64,000 bases of DNA from Rhizobium sp. CB3090 (GTDB taxonomy: Bacteria > Pseudomonadota > Alphaproteobacteria > Rhizobiales > Rhizobiaceae). The position numbers were made by a program, and so were the translations under genes. Shown piece by piece: positions 26,064-33,648 of this stretch. The notes beneath the pieces were generated by a model. That model saw only the letters and a program-made list of their open reading frames with translations, ran no database searches and had not been told where the DNA came from. Each line of letters begins with the position of its first letter. The stretch's first letter is position 1. The stretch is taken from NCBI RefSeq assembly GCF_029714285.1, contig NZ_CP121665.1, positions 1-64,000 of the forward strand, in the 5' to 3' direction.

Positions 26064-26324
26064 ATGAAGCAGTTCACCACAGGCGACCTGAACAAACAGA
26101 TCGGCGATATTACCGATGCGGCAAGCCGCGAACCGGTCATGCTCACCCGCCACAAGAAGCCTCGCTTTGTGCTGATGAGTTATGAGCACTATGAGCGCAT
26201 GCGCACGGGCGGCGACCCTCGCCGCGCCTATCATATCTCCGATATGCCCGCCGAGCATGCGGAACTGTTCGACGAGGCGATAGATCGGCTGGCGCGCGGC
26301 GAAGGCTACGATGATGAGCCATGA
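26064..26324 (+). CDS. Phd/YefM family antitoxin
   Basis: An 86-residue antitoxin beginning MKQFTTGDLNKQIGDI. It has the Phd/YefM pattern of an N-terminal DNA-binding part (VMLTRHKKPRFVLMSYEHYERM) and an acidic C-terminal tail. CTGGAGACC precedes the chosen ATG; the frame is open from 26007 but without a site. The next gene overlaps its stop by 14 bp. That partner is frameshifted, so this antitoxin now seems to be an orphan. Confidence 0.85.
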   Translation: MKQFTTGDLNKQIGDITDAASREPVMLTRHKKPRFVLMSYEHYERMRTGGDPRRAYHISDMPAEHAELFDEAIDRLARGEGYDDEP

Positions 26325-26732
26325 ATTCCGGCCCGGCGAAGTCATCTCCTATCCCTATCTTGGGCCTGGCAGCAGCAGCGCGGCGAGACCGAAGGCCGCA
26401 AACAGCGACCGGTCTGCGTCGTCATCGCCATCCGAAGTGCCGCCGACGGAAATACGCACCTTGCTCTTCTCGCCATCGCCACCCAGCCCCCGCAAACGGG
26501 TCGGGCCGCTCTGGAGATCCCGGAGATTGAGCGGAAGCGCGCGGGCTTAAGCGACATGAAGCAGTGCTGGATCATGGCCGACGAATACAACTATGACATC
26601 GTCGAACGCTCCTGGTACATCGAGCCGGGCCAGGACATTCTCGGCCGCTTCAGCAAACCCTTCATGATAAAGATCGCGAGCCTGTTTGCCGAGGCGCGTG
26701 GCAGATCCGGCCGGGTCAACCGCCTCGATTGA
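26311..26732 (+). pseudogene. Frameshifted toxin partner of the Phd/YefM antitoxin
   Basis: The gene starts MMSHEFRPGEVISYPYL, then loses one base near 26360. The correct frame resumes as WAWQQQRGETEGRK, RPVCVVIAIRSAADGN, MADEYNYDIVERSWY and ends at the TGA at 26730. The joined 140-residue product looks like a small PemK/MazF-type or related toxin (basic, with RPV-V-I core), but I cannot name the family with certainty. The frameshift should abolish activity unless it is a sequencing error. Confidence 0.75.
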
Positions 26733-27275
26733 GCGGCGATCGAAACGGTCATCATCCGGCACATCTCCGGCGACTACATCGCCGGCGCCGTTAATGTCGG
26801 AGGCCGGCCTCACGAGGCAACTCTCCGACTGGCGGCTGTTTTTGGCAGGTCTCCCTCTCTTGACCATCACCGCGCGGGAACGACACCCGGCAATCAAACC
26901 GGTGTTGTGACCTTTATTCAACCGAGCTGCAGTCGCGCCATGGTGTTCGGCAATTCGAGCGCCACACCGACCGAAGCCATTTCTGACAATGACGATGGGA
27001 TCGGGAGGGGGCTGATCTCTGGCGTCGCGTCAGATGATTGGCGGCCAGCATCCGTTGACCGAACACTCACCGACGCAATCGACGAGCGCGGCACTCCGCG
27101 GGTCCGCAAAGGGCAGCCAAGGCGAGGTCTCCTGCCGACGTCGCAATCAAGGACCATTCCCGTTCTTTATGTCGCCTTTCTAAGGGACCGGCCGCGATCA
27201 GCGTCAACCCCGCAAGGGGGTTCCCCTCCGCTAAAGCTTCGGTGACGCCTGCGGCGCAGCCCCTTCTTCGGGCGC
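26733..27275. other. Non-coding stretch between toxin relic and DUF736 gene
   Basis: About 540 bp without a supportable gene on either strand. The sequence reads like eroded coding DNA but I cannot match it to a family. Confidence 0.4.
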
Positions 27276-27295
27276 CATCGGGAATGGTCCCGATG
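27276..27295 (+). promoter_or_regulatory. Leader hairpin before DUF736 gene
   Basis: CATCGGGA-ATGG-TCCCGATG is a perfect 8-bp stem that ends 4 bp before the GAAGGAGA ribosome-binding site. There is no T-run, so it is more likely an RNA-stabilising or translational element than a terminator. Confidence 0.5.
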
Positions 27296-27314
27296 CAACG
27301 AAGGAGACAATCCC

Positions 27315-27638
27315 ATGGCTACCACGATCGCAACCCTCACCGAAAAAACCGACGGAACTTTCGAAGGCGTCTTCGCCACCATCCGGGTCAACGCCCCGAT
27401 CGCCATCGTCCCCAACGCCAATAAGGCGAGCAAGGAAGCCCCCGACTTCCGTGTCATTCACCGCAAGACCGGCTTCGAAATCGGCGCATGCTGGAACCGC
27501 ATCTCCCGTCAGACCGGCGAGGAATATCTCTCAGTAACGCTCGAGGCACCCGAGATCGGCGTCATCTTCGGCAACGTCGCCCCGGCGCCCGGCGGTGAGC
27601 CCGGCAAGAAGGTCATCCTCTGGAACAGCCCGGCCTGA
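27315..27638 (+). CDS. DUF736 family protein
   Basis: A 107-residue protein of the DUF736 family, very common on alphaproteobacterial plasmids and integrative elements. Conserved parts are MATTIATLTEKTDGTFEG, DFRVIHRKTGFEIGACW and EYLSVTLEAPE. GAAGGAG lies upstream of the ATG. Its role is unknown; association with conjugative plasmids suggests a maintenance function. Confidence 0.9.
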   Translation: MATTIATLTEKTDGTFEGVFATIRVNAPIAIVPNANKASKEAPDFRVIHRKTGFEIGACWNRISRQTGEEYLSVTLEAPEIGVIFGNVAPAPGGEPGKKVILWNSPA

Positions 27639-27646
27639 ACCGGACC

Positions 27647-27666
27647 GCCGGCCCCTCGGGGCCGGC
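27647..27666 (+). promoter_or_regulatory. Leader hairpin between DUF736 and next gene
   Basis: GCCGGCCCC-TC-GGGGCCGGC forms a perfect 9-bp GC stem just upstream of the AGGAGG of the next gene. It has no T-run. Confidence 0.55.
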
Positions 27667-27691
27667 CTCCCCAATTCCAAAGGAGGCCCCT

Positions 27692-28024
27692 ATGAGCCGC
27701 TACACAATTGCCGTCACCAGGACCGCATCCCGCCACGCCGACCCGGATGCCATTATCGGTTACGACCGTCCGCTTCAGACGTTCTTCCTCCAGGCATTTT
27801 CGGATGCCGAAGGCGAGGACCTGAAACTCTGGCTGGGGACGGACTTCCAGGAGTTCGGGACACTGTCGCAACTGCGGACCGCGGCGATCGCACGTGGTTT
27901 CGACTTCATACCCTTGGCATCCGGCGTTCTTCACAAGCTGCTGGACGACCATGCCCGGGAAGCCGATCACGCGGTCAGCGACACGATCATTCAGGATCTT
28001 CTTGAGCGGACGTCCGTGCACTGA
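27692..28024 (+). CDS. Hypothetical plasmid protein
   Basis: A 110-residue protein preceded by AAAGGAGGCCCCT. It reads MSRYTIAVTRTASRHADPD, then a central acidic region with LKLWLGTDFQEFGTLSQL and a helical C-terminus. I know of no named domain. It is probably co-transcribed with the DUF736 gene and followed by a strong terminator. Confidence 0.75.
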   Translation: MSRYTIAVTRTASRHADPDAIIGYDRPLQTFFLQAFSDAEGEDLKLWLGTDFQEFGTLSQLRTAAIARGFDFIPLASGVLHKLLDDHAREADHAVSDTIIQDLLERTSVH

Positions 28025-28040
28025 TGCAAACTCAGAACGA

Positions 28041-28072
28041 AAATAGCCCGGCTCGGTCCGGGCTATTTTTTT
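28041..28072. terminator. Bidirectional intrinsic terminator
   Basis: AATAGCCCGG-CTCGGT-CCGGGCTATT is a 10-bp stem flanked by A-rich and T-rich sequence. It can end transcription from the gene at 27692 on the plus strand and from the HU gene on the minus strand. Confidence 0.85.
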
Positions 28073-28087
28073 GCTTGGCTGGCAAGA

Positions 28088-28366
28088 TTACTTGTTCAGC
28101 GCGTCTTTCAGTGCCTTGGCCGGCTGGAAGCTCAGCTTCTTGGCCGCGGCGACCTGGATGGTTGCGCCGGTCGCTGGGTTGCGTGCCTCGCGCTCCGGCG
28201 TTTCTTTTACCTTGAACTTGCCGAAGCCGGGCAGGGACGTCTCATTACCGGCAACCGCAGCTTCGGTAATGGAAGCGATCACCGCCTCAACGATGGCCTT
28301 GCCCTGAACCTTGGTCAGCCCATGCTCGCTCGCGATCTTGTCGGCGATTTCGTTGGTTGTGGTCAT
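28088..28366 (-). CDS. HU-family histone-like DNA-binding protein
   Basis: A 92-residue HU/IHF family protein. It has TNEIADKIASEHGLTKVQGK, the dimer core and the DNA-binding arm region with VAGNETSLPGFGKFKVKETPEREARNP abbreviated as GFGKFKVKE...REARNPATG. The tail is Lys-rich. Plasmid-borne HU proteins probably help to compact plasmid DNA or support replication and silencing. It converges with the upstream plus-strand genes at the terminator. Confidence 0.93.
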   Translation of the reverse strand: MTTTNEIADKIASEHGLTKVQGKAIVEAVIASITEAAVAGNETSLPGFGKFKVKETPEREARNPATGATIQVAAAKKLSFQPAKALKDALNK

Positions 28367-28602
28367 TTTCTTCTCCGCATCGTTTCAGATGCAGAATCCC
28401 TGCCATTGCCGATCGGCGCTGTCATCGACAAGCTTCGGCAAATGCCGTTGAAAGCCCGGATCTCCACAGCTATTCGCGCTGTCAGCTGTCAGCTGTCAGA
28501 TAACCCGAAGACGGGCATCGAGCCCGTCTTCGAATTCGGGTGCGATACGGAGAGGAAATATCTGCTCAGTCCGACCGAGGATGCCATGGCGCCATGCCGG
28601 CC

Positions 28603-28716
28603 TCAAGGACGAGCGGTGCCCCCAATTTTGCCTCCGCTCCGGTTCCCTTCGCTCTGCCAAAATCGGCTCCCCCACTCGCCGGCTCCGCCGGTCGCTGGCG
28701 CGATCCTTGACCCCGC
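28603..28716. repeat. Imperfect long hairpin repeat, copy A
   Basis: The outer arms CTCAAGGAC and ATCCTTGAC bracket inner arms CCCAATTTTG and CAAAATCGG. The same plan and much of the same sequence recur at 31927-32042. Both copies lie shortly upstream of small plus-strand hypothetical genes. It could be a mobile hairpin (MITE-like) or a regulatory leader. Confidence 0.65.
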
Positions 28717-28768
28717 CATGCCCCCATGACCGCACGCGTCGTCTTTCACAAACGTCAAGGAGACGACG

Positions 28769-28933
28769 ATGCTTCTGGAACAACACATTGAAGAGCTGCG
28801 GGCCGAATTGCGAAATGCCGTATACCACGATGAACGACGCGAGATCGAGGTCGAGCTGGAACTCGCCTGCGCCGAGTTGGCTGTGATCATGGCCGAACAG
28901 GAGGGCGCAATCGACGCCGAGCCGCCTTTCTGA
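28769..28933 (+). CDS. Small acidic helical hypothetical protein
   Basis: A 54-residue protein from an ATG preceded by CAAGGAGACGACG. It reads MLLEQHIEELRAELRNA, then EIEVELELACAELAVI, and looks like a two-helix coiled coil. Strong ribosome-binding site, coding-like codon use and position after hairpin copy A support it. Function unknown. Confidence 0.7.
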   Translation: MLLEQHIEELRAELRNAVYHDERREIEVELELACAELAVIMAEQEGAIDAEPPF

Positions 28934-29123
28934 GGCGGCTTTCGCCATATCGCCTGGCCTGATGCGCCGGATCGACCGGCGCTTCAGGCTCTGACCCCTT
29001 TAGCCATCGTCTGCCAACACCTGCCGTGGTTCCTGTATGAAGGGCGGAAGCGCCCGTGTTCACGCTGCTCGTTGATCTCGTCTCCCCGATGTGAGGATGG
29101 CATCTGCCTCCACGACAGTCGCT
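28934..29123. other. Intergenic region
   Basis: 190 bp with GAGGCGGC...GCCGCCT-like symmetry at the end of the small gene. Nothing else recognisable. Confidence 0.35.
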
Positions 29124-29402
29124 TCACCATCTGTCACCTGATGCATCCTGCGGGAAATAAGGTTTGGGCCGGTATCCGCGCGACCGTCGCTTCCGCAAAA
29201 GCTGAAGGAACAGGCTGACCGCCTCTTCCTCCCGCGCAAAATGATGCTCCCGCCTTTGGCCAGTCGCGCCGATGCGACCCCATCGGCGGATGAGACAGGT
29301 CTCGCCGAACAGGTTGGGCTCAATCGACATGGCATAAAAGCGGGCCATGTTCTTCCCGGCGTCGATGCGTTCGACATAGAGCTGGTAGGATTGCGCAGTC
29401 AT
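29124..29402 (-). CDS. WGR domain protein
   Basis: A 92-residue protein made up of one WGR domain, named for its Trp-Gly-Arg core, seen here as CLIRRWGRIGATGQRR. WGR domains occur in PARP enzymes and in stand-alone bacterial proteins and are thought to bind nucleic acids. LYVERIDAGKNMARFYAMS is the usual N-terminus. It is single and monocistronic on the minus strand. Confidence 0.9.
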   Translation of the reverse strand: MTAQSYQLYVERIDAGKNMARFYAMSIEPNLFGETCLIRRWGRIGATGQRREHHFAREEEAVSLFLQLLRKRRSRGYRPKPYFPQDASGDRW

Positions 29403-29705
29403 GAAGTTGAGAATCGGACAAGGCGGACTCGGCGTCCAACGACATATTTGAATCGGTCGGGCTTGATTGATTCCTGCTGCTGATGAGTTTTCGGCTGACG
29501 ATCTGGGCGAGCCGCCTGCGGCGGACGGTGCTATTCGCTCGTGCTCACGAAGCCCGCTAGCGGTCTCCGCCCATTCGGGTCACGCCCCTCTCGCGCCTGG
29601 CGCACTGGCGGCGCGAATTTCCGCGACCGTGCGCGATGATATGCTACATAGCCGGCTGGGCGCCGGATATGGGCACGGCGCCTAAGGCGCCGTGTTCTAT
29701 CTCTC
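29403..29705. other. Spacer next to the group II intron with a perfect hairpin
   Basis: About 300 bp with no gene. CACGGCGCC-TAA-GGCGCCGTG at 29674-29694 is a perfect 9-bp stem that ends 11 bp from the intron's 3' edge. In the + direction it is followed by TTCTATCTCT, so it may be an old terminator beside which the intron inserted. Confidence 0.5.
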
Positions 29706-31893
29706 TGTCGGGTAGCAGCGGGGCATCGCTGCCCCGCCGCCCCCTCAGAACCGGGCGTACGGATCACCCCGTACCCGGCTCAAGCCATTCCTCAGCACCA
29801 TGCTGTGGCACCGGGCCACTCGGCGTTTGATTTCGTGGCTCGACGATGGGCGAAGTACTCGTGCCATACTGGATCGAATGGGCTGGCCGAAGCGCGGATT
29901 TTGATGTGCCTCGTGATTGAGACCGTGGCTGCGCGGAATAACCGATATTTGGTGTCTTCCGTGCCAAATTCCCCGTTCCGGTTTCCATAAGTCCGGTAGT
30001 ACTTGTTCTGCACCCATCGTGCTGTCTTGTTGGGGTGCCTTCGGCCCGCCCATTTCCGAAGCATTCGCCAGATGCGGTCATCCACCAAAGAGAAGGTTGC
30101 CTTTGCCGCGCAATGCCGGTGATACATCGCCCATCCCCGAATGATCGGATTGAGCATATATATCAATGACGCCTGCGTAGCGGTGGCGTTACCTTTTATG
30201 ATTTTCCGGACCTTATCGAGGAGCGACTTCACGCTCTTCTTGGACGGCTTTATCAGGAGCTTGCCGTTGTACTTGCGTACGTTCTGGCCCAGAAAATCGA
30301 AACCCTCCGCTATATGCGTTATTCTGGTCTTCTCTTCCGAGAGTTCCAGACCCCGAGCGGCCAGAAACACCCTGACCGCAGGCATGACCTTGTCCTCCAG
30401 TATTTCCTTGGAAATGCCGGTGATGACAAAATCATCTGCATAGCGGATGACGTTCAGGCAGGCTTTCTCGCGCGTGCGTCTCGAGGACCCCACGCTTGCG
30501 TGTGCCGCTGCTTCCAGCCCATCTAACACAATGTTCGCGATCGTCGGCGAAATTACCCCGCCTTGGGGAGTCCCCGCCGTCGTCTCGAACAGGGTTTCCT
30601 CTTCGATATATCCGGCTTGAAGCCACTTTCGCAGGACGCCCTTATCCATCGGTATGTGCTTGAGGATGTAATCGTGGCTAATTTCGTCAAAACAGCCACG
30701 GATATCACCCTCCAGAATCCACGTTGGCGAAACGTGTCTCGCCAACGTGATGAAGCACTGGCCGATGGCGTCGGCTGTCGAGCGTTTGGGCCGAAATCCA
30801 TAGGAGTTCGGGTCCGCCCGGGTCTCTGCCACGGGTTCCAGAGCGAGCTTCCATAAGGATTGCATCGCTCTGCACCGCATACAGGGAATCCCGAGGGGGC
30901 GCTTCTTGCCGTTGCTTTTCGGGATGTAGACGCGGCGCAGTGGCATCGTTCGATAACCACGGTGCTGTAGCGTCGACATTCCCTTCCATCTGGCCGCCGA
31001 GGTTGACCAGATTGCTCCGTCCACTCCCGGCGTGTTCTTACCACGATTTTCCGTCACCCGCTTCACAGCAAGCATTTTGCCGCTGTGCGAGCGGGTCAGC
31101 AGACGTTGCAGGGCTTTCACCTTGCCCCATCGGCCTTCGCGAGTGGCCTTGGCGATACGTACTTGAAGTCGCTCCACGATTGCCTCAATGTGAGGCCAGT
31201 TCGCCTGATCCCACATCTGTGCCTCGTGCGAGGACGCACCAGCCATCGATGCTTTCGCATCCCTGGCCGTCATCTGCTTTTCCTCGTCCAGCGATTTGTC
31301 ATGCTCTCTCACCATGAATGACCAGGCGGAAGTCTGCCCACTTTCGTGTTGGGCAATGTTGCAGCCCATATCCCGGCCATTACAGCCGGGCTTTCGCTTT
31401 TTCCGCCTTCCTTTACCCGCAGCGCCAACAGCGTTCCTTACAGTTCGCCTGCCGTTTCCGGCAGCGCTACGGGCTTACCCTGTTCCGTACAAGTCTCAGA
31501 GCGGGTCGGATCCCTCCTATTCGCCGGCAGCTTATCGTCCATGGTGGCTCAAGTCAGAGGAGACCACACCTTGCTGCATACCTTTTGGTTCAAGCCTGTC
31601 AGCACGTTTGGCTTGTTAATGGTCACGACGTTTATCAGAGGTTCACGTATGTTGATCGTTACCGCCCGTCCCTCGCGCCTCACCGCCTTCGTGCTGGCAG
31701 ATTCCACCTCGCCTCGCGGTTCGGTGTACCGGACATCCGGTGGCTGCATTGTTCCCGAAGCTTCACACCGAGTCGTTACCAACTCCGCGTGTCCGGGTAG
31801 GGAACGGTTGATGGAACAACCGGTTTTATCAGTTAGTTCATCTCCTGAATTCCTCCTGTAAAACCGAGACTTGCACGACTTTCCAGGTCGCAC
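29706..31893 (-). mobile_element. Complete group II intron
   Basis: Read on the minus strand, the intron starts with the consensus GTGCGACCTGG (at 31893). It ends with a domain V hairpin (GAGCCGGGTACGGGG...CGTACGCCCGGTTC, about 29779-29746), a GC-rich domain VI, and CTACCCGAC at 29706. The 2.19-kb size is typical for an intron with an ORF in domain IV. An intact reverse transcriptase gene lies inside. Flanking exons appear to be non-coding DNA. The boundaries come from consensus matching. Confidence 0.85.
29792..31273 (-). CDS. ltrA: Group II intron reverse transcriptase/maturase
   Basis: A 493-residue intron-encoded protein that splices and moves the host intron. RT motifs are in order: PLRRVYIPKSNGKKRPLGIP, GFRPKRSTADAI, GDIRGCFDEISHD, GTPQGGVISPTIANI and the catalytic RYADDFVI. 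The maturase (domain X) region includes YRHCAAKATFSLVDDRIW. The C-terminus ends with SPFDPVWHEYFAHR; I see no complete HNH endonuclease. I choose the ATG at 31273, preceded by GAGGAAAAGCAG; the frame is open further up to 31369. Confidence 0.93.
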   Translation of the reverse strand: MTARDAKASMAGASSHEAQMWDQANWPHIEAIVERLQVRIAKATREGRWGKVKALQRLLTRSHSGKMLAVKRVTENRGKNTPGVDGAIWSTSAARWKGMSTLQHRGYRTMPLRRVYIPKSNGKKRPLGIPCMRCRAMQSLWKLALEPVAETRADPNSYGFRPKRSTADAIGQCFITLARHVSPTWILEGDIRGCFDEISHDYILKHIPMDKGVLRKWLQAGYIEEETLFETTAGTPQGGVISPTIANIVLDGLEAAAHASVGSSRRTREKACLNVIRYADDFVITGISKEILEDKVMPAVRVFLAARGLELSEEKTRITHIAEGFDFLGQNVRKYNGKLLIKPSKKSVKSLLDKVRKIIKGNATATQASLIYMLNPIIRGWAMYHRHCAAKATFSLVDDRIWRMLRKWAGRRHPNKTARWVQNKYYRTYGNRNGEFGTEDTKYRLFRAATVSITRHIKIRASASPFDPVWHEYFAHRRATKSNAEWPGATAWC

Positions 31894-31926
31894 CTGACTT
31901 CCTATTGTCGCATTCGCCCCGGCGGC

Positions 31927-32042
31927 CTCAAGGACATCGCGGCCCCTCCAATTTTTCCGCCGCGCCGCTCACGCGCCACGCCGAAAAAATCGGTTCCTCC
32001 GCTCGCCGCCGCTGGCGGTCGCTCGCGCGATCCTTGACCCCT
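31927..32042. repeat. Imperfect long hairpin repeat, copy B
   Basis: CTCAAGGACATCGCGG pairs with CGCGCGATCCTTGAC at the outer edges, and CCAATTTTTCCGCC pairs with the inner arm GCCGAAAAAATCGG. It matches copy A (28603-28716) in plan and in the conserved ends. It lies about 50 bp upstream of the gene at 32093. Confidence 0.65.
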
Positions 32043-32061
32043 TGGGTCGCCAATGCGGGCC

Positions 32062-32086
32062 CCTTTTCGTCAGAACGAAAAGGAGG
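32062..32086 (+). promoter_or_regulatory. Hairpin that overlaps the ribosome-binding site
   Basis: CCTTTTCGT (32062-32070) pairs perfectly with ACGAAAAGG (32075-32083). The 3' arm runs into the AGGAGG (32081-32086) of the next gene, so folding would hide part of the Shine-Dalgarno sequence. A translational control element is inferred. Confidence 0.5.
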
Positions 32087-32092
32087 TTTCTT

Positions 32093-32575
32093 ATGTCTGA
32101 TTTCAACTTTCTCATGCTCTATGCCAAGCTCGCCGGCTTCAAGCTTCTCGTGAGCGCGAACCGTCTCGGCTGCGAGGATGAATTCTCAAAGACGCTACAC
32201 GACCGGCTGCTGGCTGACCTCGATGGGACGATCGACTCGACGCGCCACATTATGGCCCTGCAGCGGCAAGTGCTTTCCGGGGACGATCCCGACGGTATGA
32301 TCTCGTGCCAGCTTCAAGGCGAGGAGGAAATCCTCGCCCGCCGGACGACCGTGCTCCTCGATGAGCTGGAGATCGATTATGACACTTGTGAATATCGGGT
32401 AAATGGCGGCGAGTGGCACTACGCACAGTCGGCAGACTGCGACGGCATCGAGATCCGCTACCCCAGTACCATCCGTCTGAGCGACGACGAACTCGGTCCC
32501 CTCGCTGCGATCATCCGCGATATTGCGCAGGAGACAGGCATCGCGGTCAGCGTCGCCCGCGTCGTCTACGACTGA
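32093..32575 (+). CDS. Hypothetical plasmid protein
   Basis: A 160-residue protein starting MSDFNFLMLYAKLAGFKLL after AGGAGGTTTCTT. The sequence is acidic, with YRVNGGEWHYAQSADCDGIE in the middle and an Ile/Ala-rich end (LAAIIRDIAQETGIAVSVAR). I recognise no family. Position after hairpin repeat B mirrors the small gene after copy A. Confidence 0.75.
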   Translation: MSDFNFLMLYAKLAGFKLLVSANRLGCEDEFSKTLHDRLLADLDGTIDSTRHIMALQRQVLSGDDPDGMISCQLQGEEEILARRTTVLLDELEIDYDTCEYRVNGGEWHYAQSADCDGIEIRYPSTIRLSDDELGPLAAIIRDIAQETGIAVSVARVVYD

Positions 32576-32940
32576 AATGACAAGACGAGAGGCGGCTTTG
32601 GCCGTCTCTCGTCTCATCCGCTGGCTTGACCGCTTGCAGGCGTCGAACCCGTGCGCGGTCTTGAGGGGAGAGAGCCGCTCTCCCCTCAAACTCCCCTCTC
32701 ACTGCGGAGCGGGTCGAGACCCGCCCGGCCTTCCGGGCCGGTAGATAGACGCTGCCGCGACTTCTCCAAACAAGACGGAGAGGATGATCACCTTGCGCTA
32801 CGCCCTCATACTTCGGGCATCCGCTGCAGATGATCGTCCTCTCCTGCGGCGCGCTCGCCGTCTCATCGTTCGTGTGCCATCAATGCCCGTTCCCTTCAGT
32901 CACGGACATCCCGGCACCTCACGACGACGGCTCGCTTCAG
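32576..32940. other. Non-coding stretch after the gene at 32093
   Basis: 365 bp. GAGGGGAGAGAGCCGCTCTCCCCTC at about 32662-32686 is a hairpin (GAGGGGAGAG with CTCTCCCCTC). No gene is supported. Confidence 0.5.
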
Positions 32941-33160
32941 CATCTCCAACTAAATCGGCCCGGCCACCGCGCTGTTCCTCCGGCGCGGATCACAGGCCTG
33001 AGCCTGTGATCGCTGTTGCTTCGTCTGACGACTCGCAACAGCATTAGCGCCTCGGGCACGGTGGCCGGGCCGATTTAGTTGAGATGGCAGGATAGGCTAT
33101 TGGTATACCAATAGCCGTTTCGCCCGAGGGGCGAGTCGCCTCAGAGGCGAGCAAGGGTTT
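32941..33160. repeat. Multibranched inverted-repeat locus
   Basis: A 23-bp perfect inverted repeat (32947-32969 with 33059-33081) encloses three further hairpins: CCGCGC/GCGCGG (32967-32988), GATCACAGGC/GCCTGTGATC (32988-33011) and GCTGTTGC/GCAACAGC (33012-33042). The whole could fold as a cloverleaf. Just outside lie a 22-bp perfect palindrome (33095-33116) and two more hairpins (CGCCC/GGGCG and TCGCCTC/GAGGCGA at about 33121-33152). No coding frame accounts for this structure. Confidence 0.8.
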
Positions 33161-33304
33161 CCCGGTCTTTCATCTTTCAGACGTAACGAGGTCATGAGGA
33201 AGAGACGTCGGGCCGGCGCAAGGGGAGGGCTGGGGAACCGAATCGTTGGGGCAAAGAGCCTTCGGCCGCAGTGAGATGCAGCGGCATTTCGTCGGTCAGG
33301 CGGC

Positions 33305-33410
33305 TACGCTAATCAGCGAATGGGCGAACCCGCCGATAGGTGGTTCGCCGATTCAACGGGCCTGCGAATGTGCGAATAGGCGGATACGCAAATAGGTGCA
33401 TTGCCGCTTA
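33305..33410. repeat. Iteron-like GCGAAT repeats
   Basis: Variants of GCGAATGGGCGAA recur five or six times on both strands (CAGCGAATGGGCGAAC, CTGCGAATGTGCGAATAGG, GGTTCGCCGATT, GCCGATAGG, ACGCAAATAGG). They could bind a protein or be simple-sequence drift. The surrounding 33161-33640 shows no gene. Confidence 0.45.
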
Positions 33411-33648
33411 GATATTTTCACAGATCCATGCAGCGTTTTCATAATGCTTGCGGCGCCACGGTCACTCACGCGGGAAGTGGGCAAACGTCGGGAGGCCGGA
33501 TTTCGTCGGGGAAGGCGCGTCAGGACGTCGTTAGACAATACGACTCCGCCACCGACCACTCAAATCCTTCAAGAGCGAAATTTCTAACGCCTTCCGCTGA
33601 AGGTCGGTGTGGGCGGGTTCAGGCCAGCCCACATCGATAAATTTGATC

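Noticed and set aside
29706..31893. Class C group II intron inserted after a terminator
   Set aside because: On the intron's sense strand the nearby stem is in the 3' exon rather than the 5' exon, so the class C insertion rule is not met.
32941..33160. Integron attC site or CRISPR array
   Set aside because: There is no integron integrase or cassette arrangement, the stems lack attC core sites, and there are no regular direct repeats with spacers.
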